Source of the DNA: Methanospirillum stamsii
GTDB lineage: Archaea > Halobacteriota > Methanomicrobia > Methanomicrobiales > Methanospirillaceae
Assembly: GCF_046244385.1 (NCBI RefSeq)
Contig: NZ_CP176366.1
Coordinates: 2,294,001 to 2,358,000, forward strand
DNA length: 64,000 bases
Direction: 5' to 3'
The position numbers were made by a program, and so were the translations under genes. Below, piece after piece: positions 35,040 to 43,736 of this stretch (the first letter of the stretch is position 1; each line of letters opens with the position of its first letter). The notes beneath the pieces are model-generated. The model made no database searches, had not been told where the DNA came from, and was given only the letters and a program-made list of their open reading frames with translations.

Positions 35040-37187
35040 ATGTGGAATAATCGAATACAACCGAAAAGAATTTTCGCTATCTTCCTGTTCTTTTTTTTCC
35101 TTCTTTTTGCATGTACTATTGCTGTTGCAGATGAACCGGTATATATCGGGGTTCTTCTTCCGTTAAGCGGCCCGGACGGGCAGTCATACTATGATGCATT
35201 AACCCTGGCCCGTGACCAGATTAACGCCGGGGGTGGCATATTCGGAAGACCGGTTGAATACGTCCTTCGTGATACCAGAACCGGCGATCTCATGACCTAT
35301 GCCAACAGTCTGGCAAGGGATAAGCGGGTGAGTGTAGTAATCGGCCCGTACACCTCTGCAGATCTCTTTTCGATAGCGGACCTCTTTATCCGGTATCAGA
35401 AAGTCCTCATCACTCCGTCTGCATCATCAGACGAGATATATCGTGCATATGCCAAAAATTGGTATGTCTGGCGGACTATTGGAAATGATGGTGATGTCGT
35501 TCCGGTCGTCATGGATCACATCCGGAAAAATGAAGGGCATAACGTTGCTCTTTTAAGTGTAAACAGCTCGTATGGGAAGACGTTTTACGACTGGATGCCC
35601 TACTGGGCAATAGAGAAAGGGATTGATATAACCGGAGCACAAGAGTTCTCATCAGCGGATGAGATCCCTGACGCCGTCAGACAGTTAACAGAGACTGCAC
35701 CTGATTACCTGGTTTTTGTCTATTCCGGATCAGTTAGTGAGATAGTAACCGTCATTGACACACTGGAAGAAGACAACTCATCAGTCCACCCATACTTTAT
35801 CTATCCAAACATCGATGAAGAGGGCAGGATATCAGAACGGGCAGATCCTGACCTTCTCTTGTTTCTCCTCAGTTCAGGGCTTTGGAGGATAACGAACTCC
35901 AGCACCATGACAACCCCGCTCCCTGACAATACGCTTATCCTGATGAATCCAGAGTGGGATGTGGGTTTTTCAGAAGAATTTTCTGCTATTTCCGGGAATA
36001 ACCAGGCAGGATATATCCCGGAAGTGTATGATGCAGCCCTTGTTTCTGCCATGGTAATGGCACAATTTATTGCAAATCCTGAAAAGTCTCCTGGAAATGC
36101 AGCGATGAGTCTGCTTACCGAAGCAGATGGGGACCCTGTACCCAGAACTCCGAATGGATTTCAGGAGGCTATACAACGGATACAAAAAGGAGATGCTCCC
36201 ATCCTGACCGGTGCAACCGGTCCGCTCACCTTTAAATCAGATGGGCTGGATCGGCAGGTGACAAATCATGCAACGTATAAGATTGAGGACGGCAGGATTG
36301 TTTCAGATCCGGTCTTATTAACCAGAACCGGAAAGGAGTTAGCCAATCCCCGAACACCCGGGAGTGTTGGAAATTCCACCATAATTCCGGCGGATGACTA
36401 CCCGGCAGGGGAATTCTGGGCAGTTATAGGAGCACTTTCAAAAGACTGGAATAATTACCGCCACCAGGCTGATGCCCTGACGATCTACAACCTGCTTAAG
36501 GACCGGGGAGTTTCAGATGACCGGATTGTCCTTCTTGTTTATGATGACATCCCGACTGACAAGAGAAATACCAAGCCCGGTGAGGTATACCACATTCCGG
36601 ATGAGAAGGAGGTTCGGAAAGAGGCGTATCCTGATTTTGTCGGTGAAGAGGTTACAAAAGATCTACTCCCGGCGATTCTTTCCGGAACCGGTGCAGAATC
36701 AGAATCCGGTATGCTCCGGTCTGATGAGAACTCAACCGTCCTTCTCTACCTTACATCACATGGATCCCCTGGTGGAGACCTTCTCGTTGGTGAAGGAAAT
36801 GAAACCATCACCCCGGCCGGAATTGCCGATCTTATCGGGGATATGTACAAACAGAAACGGTTTGGACGGATGCTGCTTGTTCTTGAGTCCTGTTTCAGCG
36901 GGGCGGTTGCAGATGCGATAACTACTCCAAAAACCATTGTCATGACCGCTTCTTGTGCAGATGAGACATCAAAAGCCGCTAGCTATGATCCTGAGTTATC
37001 TGTATGGCTCTCTGACGAATTCACGAAAGAACTGGTATCACAGTTACGAAATGCAGACAGATCCCTCACCCTGCGGGAACTCTACCAGCAGGTATACTAT
37101 AACGTCAGGTCATCACACCCTGGAATCTCAACCGGGAATGAACTCCTTGACCTGCCGGCTGTGAGCTTCTTTGGAGGCGTAGAATGA
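35040..37187 (+). CDS. Solute-binding protein fused to a legumain-type C13 peptidase
   Basis: A 715-residue exported fusion. Signal peptide (about 11-30) leads to a type I periplasmic-binding (LivJ-like, Peripla_BP_6) domain (about 35-445) with IGVLLPLSGPDGQSYYDALTL, VIGPYTSADLFSIADLF and PEVYDAALVSAMVM. A C13 (legumain/caspase clan CD) domain (about 458-715) follows, with FWAVIGALSKDW, HQADALTIYNLLKDRGV, catalytic His574 in LLYLTSHGSPGG and Cys618 in LVLESCFSGA. Both catalytic residues are present, 44 apart as expected. It overlaps the next binding-protein gene by 4 nt. Coupling ligand binding to protease control is an inference. The fusion is unusual. Confidence 0.82.
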   Translation: MWNNRIQPKRIFAIFLFFFFLLFACTIAVADEPVYIGVLLPLSGPDGQSYYDALTLARDQINAGGGIFGRPVEYVLRDTRTGDLMTYANSLARDKRVSVVIGPYTSADLFSIADLFIRYQKVLITPSASSDEIYRAYAKNWYVWRTIGNDGDVVPVVMDHIRKNEGHNVALLSVNSSYGKTFYDWMPYWAIEKGIDITGAQEFSSADEIPDAVRQLTETAPDYLVFVYSGSVSEIVTVIDTLEEDNSSVHPYFIYPNIDEEGRISERADPDLLLFLLSSGLWRITNSSTMTTPLPDNTLILMNPEWDVGFSEEFSAISGNNQAGYIPEVYDAALVSAMVMAQFIANPEKSPGNAAMSLLTEADGDPVPRTPNGFQEAIQRIQKGDAPILTGATGPLTFKSDGLDRQVTNHATYKIEDGRIVSDPVLLTRTGKELANPRTPGSVGNSTIIPADDYPAGEFWAVIGALSKDWNNYRHQADALTIYNLLKDRGVSDDRIVLLVYDDIPTDKRNTKPGEVYHIPDEKEVRKEAYPDFVGEEVTKDLLPAILSGTGAESESGMLRSDENSTVLLYLTSHGSPGGDLLVGEGNETITPAGIADLIGDMYKQKRFGRMLLVLESCFSGAVADAITTPKTIVMTASCADETSKAASYDPELSVWLSDEFTKELVSQLRNADRSLTLRELYQQVYYNVRSSHPGISTGNELLDLPAVSFFGGVE

Positions 37188-38404
37188 AAATACAACGAGT
37201 AAATTCCCTTCCTGAAAGAGAGGCACCAGTACACCGGAACGGTCTTATGAATAAAAATTCTCATCCGGCCTGGATACGAACCGGGATTCTCATCGCCCTG
37301 CTTATGGTCATAGGAGTTCTCATAACCCCGTGTGCAGCAGAGAATACAACGATACAGGTTGGTGTTATCCTGCCACTGAGTGGGGCCTATGAAGTCATTG
37401 GGAATGAACTTCTTCAGGGAATTCTCCTTGCTGCAGATGAGATTGAGCAGGAAGGTGAAGCTCTCGGATACCACCTTTCTCTTCGCACAGCTGATGATAG
37501 TGGAGATCCAGAGACCGCCCTTTCGCTGTATAAGGAGATGCAGGCCGAAGGAGTCCCGGTGATCATCGGTTCATATACGACGATGCTGACCCTTCCGATG
37601 GCACAAGAGTCAAAGAACCCGTCATCCCCGGTCCTGGTCTCTCCCCGGGCGAATGGTGAAGATCTCTATGGAATCTCCCCACGGTTTTTCCAGGTAAATC
37701 CTCCCATCTTCTCCTTAAGCAGGTTCATTGCCGACTGGCTGAAGTACTCATCAGACCGGACATCTGTCATTTATATCGATGATGCATATGGCAGTTCTGT
37801 CCTTACGCACATCAAAAACGGGCTTAAGCAGAATGATGTCCAGCTTATCGGTGAATTCCCGCTTACCGATGATCCCGATTACCGCCTCCTGACAGAGCGT
37901 GTTCTTGATACCGCTCCTGATGCGGTTGTTATTGTCGTCTACGATAACCGGCAGATCCCCTTGATAAGTAACCTTTCACAGGCCGGTTTTAAGGGACAGG
38001 TGATAGTGACGGAATCCGCTCTCATGAGCAACCTGGAGGAAGAGATACCAGATGACCTTGAAACATTTGCCTTGTTTACCATCCTGGCATATACAAACCT
38101 GGTACCTGGTGAACATGCAGATCGGTTTTTGTCTTCTTACCAGGACCGGTTCGGAGAAGATCCCTCAAGAACTCCTGCAGGATACGGGTATGACTCCCTG
38201 ATGGTGATTTCCGAGGCATTACGCACGATTCCATGCACAAACGGAACGGTTACACCGGATATGATACAGGAAGGATTAAACCGGTCAAACTATTACGGAG
38301 TGACTGGTCCAAAGGTGTTTGACTCTCATAATGCAGCAGGAACGGCAATGGACCGGTGGGGATTTGTTAATGGAAGACTGGAACTGATGGCTATCACTCT
38401 GTAA
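37184..38404 (+). CDS. LivJ-type solute-binding protein
   Basis: A 406-residue exported binding protein. A leader precedes the signal helix GILIALLMVIGVLITPCAA (about residues 34-52). The Peripla_BP_6 domain covers the rest, with VGVILPLSGAYEVIGNELLQGILLA (given in part), VPVIIGSYTTMLTLPMA and PAGYGYDSLMVISEAL. The ATG overlaps the upstream stop (ATGA); an alternative start at 37247 exists. No ABC permease or ATPase genes are adjacent, so it may act in sensing with the binding-protein/C13 fusion rather than in uptake. Confidence 0.85.
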   Translation: MKIQRVNSLPEREAPVHRNGLMNKNSHPAWIRTGILIALLMVIGVLITPCAAENTTIQVGVILPLSGAYEVIGNELLQGILLAADEIEQEGEALGYHLSLRTADDSGDPETALSLYKEMQAEGVPVIIGSYTTMLTLPMAQESKNPSSPVLVSPRANGEDLYGISPRFFQVNPPIFSLSRFIADWLKYSSDRTSVIYIDDAYGSSVLTHIKNGLKQNDVQLIGEFPLTDDPDYRLLTERVLDTAPDAVVIVVYDNRQIPLISNLSQAGFKGQVIVTESALMSNLEEEIPDDLETFALFTILAYTNLVPGEHADRFLSSYQDRFGEDPSRTPAGYGYDSLMVISEALRTIPCTNGTVTPDMIQEGLNRSNYYGVTGPKVFDSHNAAGTAMDRWGFVNGRLELMAITL

Positions 38405-38570
38405 CCGGGGGTTGCGAAGCTCGTAGTGGAATAGAATGGATTCCAACCATTTTTACCTGATTAATTCAGGATATATTGTAAGACCCGGAAAAAGACTGGT
38501 AATAGGCTGTTATTCATAAAAAAGCATAAGAATTATTACATTTATATATTCTTTCACAGAGAACATTTTT

Positions 38571-40871
38571 ATGTCTGGAATATTACAGAAAAAAGTAATC
38601 ATCTGGCTCATTTTTTGCTTTGCCTGTCTCTCCTTTTCATCCTGTCTGGCAGATGATGCCATATCTTTCAAAAATGCCACCGGAATACGAAATTTTCTGC
38701 CTGACCCTCCCTATACAGAAGGAAGTATCCTGGTGCAGGCAGCAAATGGTCCGGACGGTATGGTCAGTTCCCTGTCTGATATCCATGCAGCAATCGGTGC
38801 ATCGGTTGAGCGGGATTATGGAACCGTTGGGATCCCCGGCTTATCTCTTGTCAAGCTTCCGGAAGGGATGCTGGTTCCTGATGCAATCCGTTATTATTCC
38901 GGTAATCCGGCTGTTTTGTATGCAGAACCGGATTATTATGTTATAGCATTGAAAAATCCTGATGATCCGGAGTTCTGGCGGCAATGGGGACTTTCCAACA
39001 CCGGATCCCTGTTTAAGGAGAATACCACTCCCGGAATACCCGGAGCAGACATCGGTGCCCTGGCTGGATGGGAAAAAGCCACAACCACGAACGGGACTAT
39101 CATCGCCGTTCTTGACACCGGAGCAGATATTTATCATCCTGACCTAGTGGATAATATCTGGAGTTATTCAGGGTCCGGGACTCTTCTGCATGGAATAAAT
39201 ATCCTGGAAGATATGCCTGTTGAACCCTGGGATGATGACGGTCACGGAACTCATTGTGCCGGGATTATTGGTATGATTGGCAACAACGGACTCGGTGGGG
39301 CAGGGGTAGCCTGGAATACCACCATCATGCCCATAAAAGTCCTGGATTACCGCGGGTCCGGAAAATTATCAGATCTTGCATTTGGTATGGCCTATGCAAC
39401 ACTGTACAATGCATCGGTCATCAGTTGTTCGTTTGGAACAGAATACAGCCGGACAATGGAGGATATCATCCGTCAGTCCCCGGCACTTTTTGTCTGTTCA
39501 GCCGGAAACTATGTCGCAGATTTGAACCGGATTTCCCAGTATCCGGCTTGTTATAACTTTAGCAACGTGATTGCCATTGCTGCAACAGATGCACAGGACA
39601 ATCTGTCATGGTTCTCAAATTATGGTAACCGGACGGTGCATGTCGGTGCTCCGGGCTCGGATATCTACAGCACTATTCCATCTGCATACTCCTACACCAC
39701 AATCTTTGAAGATCCTGCATTTTCAGAGCAGAACTTTACATTATCCGGTAACTGGATCCATGTTCCCGGTACTCTTCCTGGAGAACCCGTATCATTACGC
39801 GGAGTTCTTTCAGAACAACCTGATAATTCTACCTTTGTCATTGAACTGAACAAGTCTGTTTATATTCCTGATGATATGGGTGAAATACCTAATCTGGTCT
39901 GGGATATAAAGGGGAATTTTAACGGATACCAGATAATCGAGTACTCCTTTGATGGTGAGCAATGGATTCCCCTTTGGGATTTTGATACTGAATTTAGGGA
40001 AGATGACTGGAGACAACTGTTTATTCCGCTCAATTCTGTATATCCGGGAACATCTGTCCGTTTCAGATATACTTATTCCCTGTTTGAAGGTGATATCAAA
40101 TCTGATTTTTCCATCCGGGATATCAGGATTGGATACCGTGGACTGGTAATAAAACCGGAATATACTTACATGGATGGGACATCAATGGCAGCCCCCATGG
40201 TCTCCGGTATCGCTGGTTTAATCAAGGGGAAAAAACCGGATCTTACCGCCGGAGAGATAAAACAGGTCATCATGGATACTGCTTTTCCCATTCCCTCATT
40301 ACATGATAAGACTGTTACTGGTGGAAGGGTCAACCTGGAAGCTGCCCTGAAAGCATTGGATGAGCCTTCTACGATCCAGCTCTTTCCGGGCTGGAACCAT
40401 GTATCAGTTCCACGGCAGCCTGCAGTGGGATATGAGACTGCACAGATATTTGCGGGTGTAAACTCATCCGGTCATTCAGTCCTCAAATATCTGAATGATA
40501 CCGCAGGATACCAGACTCTCTCTATGAATGATTTGGTGGTTCCTCTTCAGGGGTACTGGATTTATTCTTCAGAGAAAACCGGGGTTCCGATTACGTTTAG
40601 TGAACCAATGACAATCCTTTCACGGGAGATTCCGGCAGGATGGTCATCGGTAGGGGGCTGGACAGAGGCTGACATATCAGCAAATGAGACCTTTCACACG
40701 TTGTCCGGTTGGTCATATGCGACCGGGTACAATGCCGGGCTTCAGCAGTATGAAGAACCGATTATCCGGGGAGGAACCAGCAACCAGAGTGATACAAGAC
40801 CTGTCCTGCCATACGAAGGATACTGGCTGTACTGTTCACAGAATGGGACATATCAGGCCGGGTTTGGATGA
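38571..40871 (+). CDS. Secreted subtilisin-like (S8) protease
   Basis: A 766-residue exported protease. Signal peptide (about 8-27) is followed by an I9-like propeptide (about 40-125). The catalytic domain has Asp182 (VLDTGADIYHPDL), His225 (GHGTHCAGI), oxyanion Asn in SAGNYVA and Ser538 (GTSMAAPMVSGIAGL). The large gap between Asn and Ser contains an inserted beta domain (about 375-515). A C-terminal region (about 600-766) with WNHVSVPRQP and GWSSVGGWTEAD resembles domains found in other methanogen surface proteins. It follows the two binding proteins on the same strand after 166 nt. Confidence 0.9.
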   Translation: MSGILQKKVIIWLIFCFACLSFSSCLADDAISFKNATGIRNFLPDPPYTEGSILVQAANGPDGMVSSLSDIHAAIGASVERDYGTVGIPGLSLVKLPEGMLVPDAIRYYSGNPAVLYAEPDYYVIALKNPDDPEFWRQWGLSNTGSLFKENTTPGIPGADIGALAGWEKATTTNGTIIAVLDTGADIYHPDLVDNIWSYSGSGTLLHGINILEDMPVEPWDDDGHGTHCAGIIGMIGNNGLGGAGVAWNTTIMPIKVLDYRGSGKLSDLAFGMAYATLYNASVISCSFGTEYSRTMEDIIRQSPALFVCSAGNYVADLNRISQYPACYNFSNVIAIAATDAQDNLSWFSNYGNRTVHVGAPGSDIYSTIPSAYSYTTIFEDPAFSEQNFTLSGNWIHVPGTLPGEPVSLRGVLSEQPDNSTFVIELNKSVYIPDDMGEIPNLVWDIKGNFNGYQIIEYSFDGEQWIPLWDFDTEFREDDWRQLFIPLNSVYPGTSVRFRYTYSLFEGDIKSDFSIRDIRIGYRGLVIKPEYTYMDGTSMAAPMVSGIAGLIKGKKPDLTAGEIKQVIMDTAFPIPSLHDKTVTGGRVNLEAALKALDEPSTIQLFPGWNHVSVPRQPAVGYETAQIFAGVNSSGHSVLKYLNDTAGYQTLSMNDLVVPLQGYWIYSSEKTGVPITFSEPMTILSREIPAGWSSVGGWTEADISANETFHTLSGWSYATGYNAGLQQYEEPIIRGGTSNQSDTRPVLPYEGYWLYCSQNGTYQAGFG

Positions 40872-40982
40872 AGGAGGATATTTTCTATTTTTGAGACTGG
40901 ATTTATCTCCAAATTTATTTCTGCTCTTATTTATCTTTTAGAAGAGGAAAATATTGGTTGATATTGACAACCTTGAAAAAAC

Positions 40983-41413
40983 TCATTGTTCTTTTATTGG
41001 TTGATTGATTATTTCCAGAAAATTAACTCTGGAAAAATCTGAATCGTTTGTCACAATCTTGTTAAGACCGTATTGTTTACATGAAGCTGCAATAAGTGCA
41101 TCATGAGGCATTAGATGGTAAATATTCATAATTTGAAAGATGTCATTTCCTGAATGAGATGGAAGGTTGATAAATATGGAGAAGAGATCTCGTAAATCCT
41201 CATAATCCATGTTGATAGAAGGCAATTTTTCTCGTATTCTCTTTGAAGACAACTGAGTTTGAGCCCTGAGAAAGCCCAAAATGACTTCAGAGTACACAAT
41301 GTCATTGATGTATCCCTGAATTATTCCCATCTCTACTTTTTTAATATATTCTGAGGCAAGGGGGTAATTACCAGAGAGATGATAGAAATATTCGAATCAA
41401 AAAATACTTTCAT
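40983..41413 (-). pseudogene. VapC-type PIN toxin, frameshifted near the start
   Basis: The ATG at 41413 begins MKVFFDSN, a typical PIN start with the first catalytic Asp, then the frame closes after 25 codons. The rest of the PIN domain (YFYHLSGNYPLASEYI, YSEVILGFLR, MPHDALIAASCKQYGL, IVTNDSDF) continues in the -1 frame to 40983. A single-base indel around 41385-41392 would restore one 140-residue toxin. As it stands it is inactive unless frameshifting occurs or the read is wrong. It overlaps the antitoxin gene by 17 nt. Confidence 0.65.
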
Positions 41414-41585
41414 CTTCTATCTCCTCAATAATCTTCTCTATAGAATTTGAGGATAGTATTCCTTTAGTTTTTCTTGTTATTGTCCCCTGAATGATTATCG
41501 TTGCCTTTGTTTTATCTGCTATTTCGGGTTTCTTTAGTGGCTTAAAAACCCCATCCTCATAGATAGCCTCAATTATTTCTCCCAT
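41397..41585 (-). CDS. AF2212/DUF104-type VapB antitoxin
   Basis: A 62-residue protein with the DUF104 (AF2212-like antitoxin) signature EAIYEDGVFKPLKKPE and a TKATIIIQG beta strand. The acidic C-terminal tail (EKIIEEIEDESIF) probably contacts the toxin. It is the first gene of a vapBC pair whose toxin is frameshifted, so it may persist as an orphan antitoxin. Confidence 0.8.
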   Translation of the reverse strand: MGEIIEAIYEDGVFKPLKKPEIADKTKATIIIQGTITRKTKGILSSNSIEKIIEEIEDESIF

Positions 41586-41778
41586 ATTTTAACCGATGAT
41601 TTTTACATATAGATATACGTATCAATGATATACAAGTTTCATGGTCTGTACTGTTCTAATTTCAGAATAAATACGTTCCAGATATCCGTCTCTCATCTTG
41701 TTGGGTAACAAAACCTGAAAAACCTATTCGATCTAATGCATCGGTTGGGAAAAATTTATAATAATCCCGCTACCTGCA

Positions 41779-42330
41779 TTAATACCCGCAAAGTGGTCGC
41801 ATCGGGACACATTTTTTATCCTCCACCTGCTTAAAAGTGCAGCAGTAATCAACCGGAGTATTCTCCGGTGCCGGAATGGTATATACGAAAGTAACATCTG
41901 TCTGTGTGTAAGAGCCGGGCACAATTTCCCGGATTTTGACTTGTTCTGAACCCTCCTGAAATTCTAACGGAATCAGATCAAATTCCAGGGTCTTGTCCTC
42001 TTCTAAATACCTGATATCTGTCACCCGGACTATATCTCTAATCATATCACCGTTATTATCCACAAGTCGGATGGGTCCAGTTGTGGTATTAGTGATGAGA
42101 GCATGTTGAAGGGGCACTGTGACTGACCGGGTATCATATAAGACCGTTGCATTCGGGATTACATTCTGAATTTGAATCTGGTAGGTTCCCGGATCAGGTT
42201 CTGAAATGGAAGATATATTCCCTGACACGAGAACCTGCATAACCGGTGTTTCATCACCTACAACCGAAAAGATAAGGGTGAACTGCGATAGGAGAAGAAT
42301 GATCATCGCAAACCGAAGTAAACGCTTCAT
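41779..42330 (-). CDS. Secreted protein of unknown function, paralogue of the 34323 protein
   Basis: A 183-residue exported protein with a signal peptide ending near VVGDETP, a beta-rich middle and a C-terminal cysteine cluster (DYCCTFK, KKCVPMRPLCGY). Shared features with the 34323 protein are the DETP start, VPLQHAL, VDNNGDM and LEFDLIPLEF. No known family. Its upstream DNA is almost identical in design to that of the gene at 45146, which points to co-regulation. Confidence 0.65.
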   Translation of the reverse strand: MKRLLRFAMIILLLSQFTLIFSVVGDETPVMQVLVSGNISSISEPDPGTYQIQIQNVIPNATVLYDTRSVTVPLQHALITNTTTGPIRLVDNNGDMIRDIVRVTDIRYLEEDKTLEFDLIPLEFQEGSEQVKIREIVPGSYTQTDVTFVYTIPAPENTPVDYCCTFKQVEDKKCVPMRPLCGY

Positions 42331-42363
42331 ACCATGAATGGAGAGGGTAAGAAGATATAGATT
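42331..42363 (-). promoter_or_regulatory. Shared core promoter box, copy A
   Basis: Read on the minus strand: AATCTATATC, 14 variable bases, ATTCATGGT, then the ATG. The identical layout, including spacing, precedes the gene starting at 45146. The TATA-like part is 24-33 nt before the ATG, implying a leaderless transcript. ATTCATGGT may be a start-proximal operator. Confidence 0.6.
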
Positions 42364-42527
42364 ATGAATTTTTTATGACGGAATCTCGTTATCTATATGG
42401 CTTTCACCTGAAACAACGGAGGTGATTAACACGCCTTCAAGCACCAAAGACCCCTCTTCATGGATATCATGCATTTTTTGTCGGCAGACACAATTTCCCG
42501 GACAAACTCTCAAAATCGGAGTTTCAT

Positions 42528-43154
42528 TCATGAGACCGGATTATCCGGGGGATTCCTGAAAAATATCCCCAGGATAACAAAAGGAACAAAATATAGAATC
42601 TCAATGCCCGGGAGATCGGCAAATACCCAGAAGATTCCCAGTGCTGCCACAAAAGGGGGAACCAGACACTTTTTTAAAAGACAGGTGGTTTCAGATGGGA
42701 TAAGGTCCGGGTCGAGAAGGGCCGGATGTGAACCGGCATAATACCATAAATAGGCAAGCAGTATCCCGAGGAAAAAATAATTTATTTGAAAAAAATAATC
42801 TACAAAAATGTAGTCATTTTCCCCCAAATTACTAAACGACGAAGAGAATGGGATAAGGACGATTGCCATCAGAGCAAGCATGTGAACATGAAGAAAATGA
42901 TAATCATAGGTTTTCATCCGATGGAACATCTGGAAGAACAACATCCAGAACATGGCAAGAAGGATAAAAACACCTAAAAAATCAAAGATTGAAAATATGG
43001 TGTCCTCGACAAAATGTTCAATTGTAATCTGTGATGCCTGTTCATACTTGTCTGACGTTATGATGTTTCTGGCTAGAAGCGTCATCGTAAACGCGAAGAT
43101 ACCGTTAGTGATTCGTTCCAGGTTGACCTTATTAATGGGTTCATGAATTGCCAT
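42528..43154 (-). CDS. TMEM175-family (DUF1211) membrane protein
   Basis: A 208-residue protein with about six membrane helices. It matches the TMEM175/DUF1211 pattern: NLERITNGIFAFTMTLLARN in helix 1, FWMLFFQMFHRMKTYD and LMAIVLIPFSSSF. Prokaryotic members form potassium-permeable channels as tetramers. Helix 1 here reads FAFTMTLL in place of the common FAIAMTLL. It has no operon partners. Confidence 0.8.
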   Translation of the reverse strand: MAIHEPINKVNLERITNGIFAFTMTLLARNIITSDKYEQASQITIEHFVEDTIFSIFDFLGVFILLAMFWMLFFQMFHRMKTYDYHFLHVHMLALMAIVLIPFSSSFSNLGENDYIFVDYFFQINYFFLGILLAYLWYYAGSHPALLDPDLIPSETTCLLKKCLVPPFVAALGIFWVFADLPGIEILYFVPFVILGIFFRNPPDNPVS

Positions 43155-43310
43155 TATTTATCCGTACAAACCAATAAGGGGTCTTATATTGATAATCCTT
43201 TGTCTGTTTGTCTCTGCTGGATAATTTATTATCCGGGAATGGAGAGAAAGAAGCCTCATTTATTGACACCTGTTTAACTTTCCTCCTTTTCTCAAATATT
43301 AACTTCAGAT

Positions 43311-43709
43311 ATGTTCGAAGAAAATCTGAAATATTATTCAACTAGGGTATACATTAATGCCCATCCCGTTAAATATCTACCTGTATGCAGGATCTCCCGA
43401 AACTTGGTCTGCAATGCACTTATCCGGAAAGGATTGACTATCTTTTTCTTTCGTGATTCAAACAACGAATGCGATTTTATCATTAAAAAAGGTACCAAAA
43501 TCAGCGGAGCAGTTCAGGTCTGTTATCATTTGACCGGAGAGAATACAAAACGGGAGATTGCAGGTCTTTTATCCGCATGTCATTCGTTTAACCTGAAAAC
43601 CGGGTATATTATCACCGAACAGACATCCCGGATCATCGAAGAAGAAGGAGTGGAGATACGAATAGTACCAATTGTCGAGTATCTTCTGGGATTTGCAAAT
43701 ATTGACTGA
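43311..43709 (+). pseudogene. C-terminal remnant of a DUF4143 ATPase
   Basis: A 132-codon frame encodes the C-terminal nuclease-like half typical of AAA/DUF4143 ATPases: NLVCNALIRKG, IFFFRDSNNECDFIIKKG, AVQVCYHLTGENTKREIAGL and IVPIVEYLLG. The N-terminal AAA+ domain with Walker motifs is absent, and upstream lies AT-rich non-coding DNA, so this is a 5'-truncated relic. Confidence 0.65.
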
Positions 43710-43736
43710 TTTGTGGTGGATAACGATGAAAAAAAC

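Noticed and set aside
41385..41413. Programmed frameshift in vapC at the run of six T residues
   Set aside because: A -1 slip on the T run leads directly into TGA, so it would not give the full toxin. A simple indel mutation or read error fits better.
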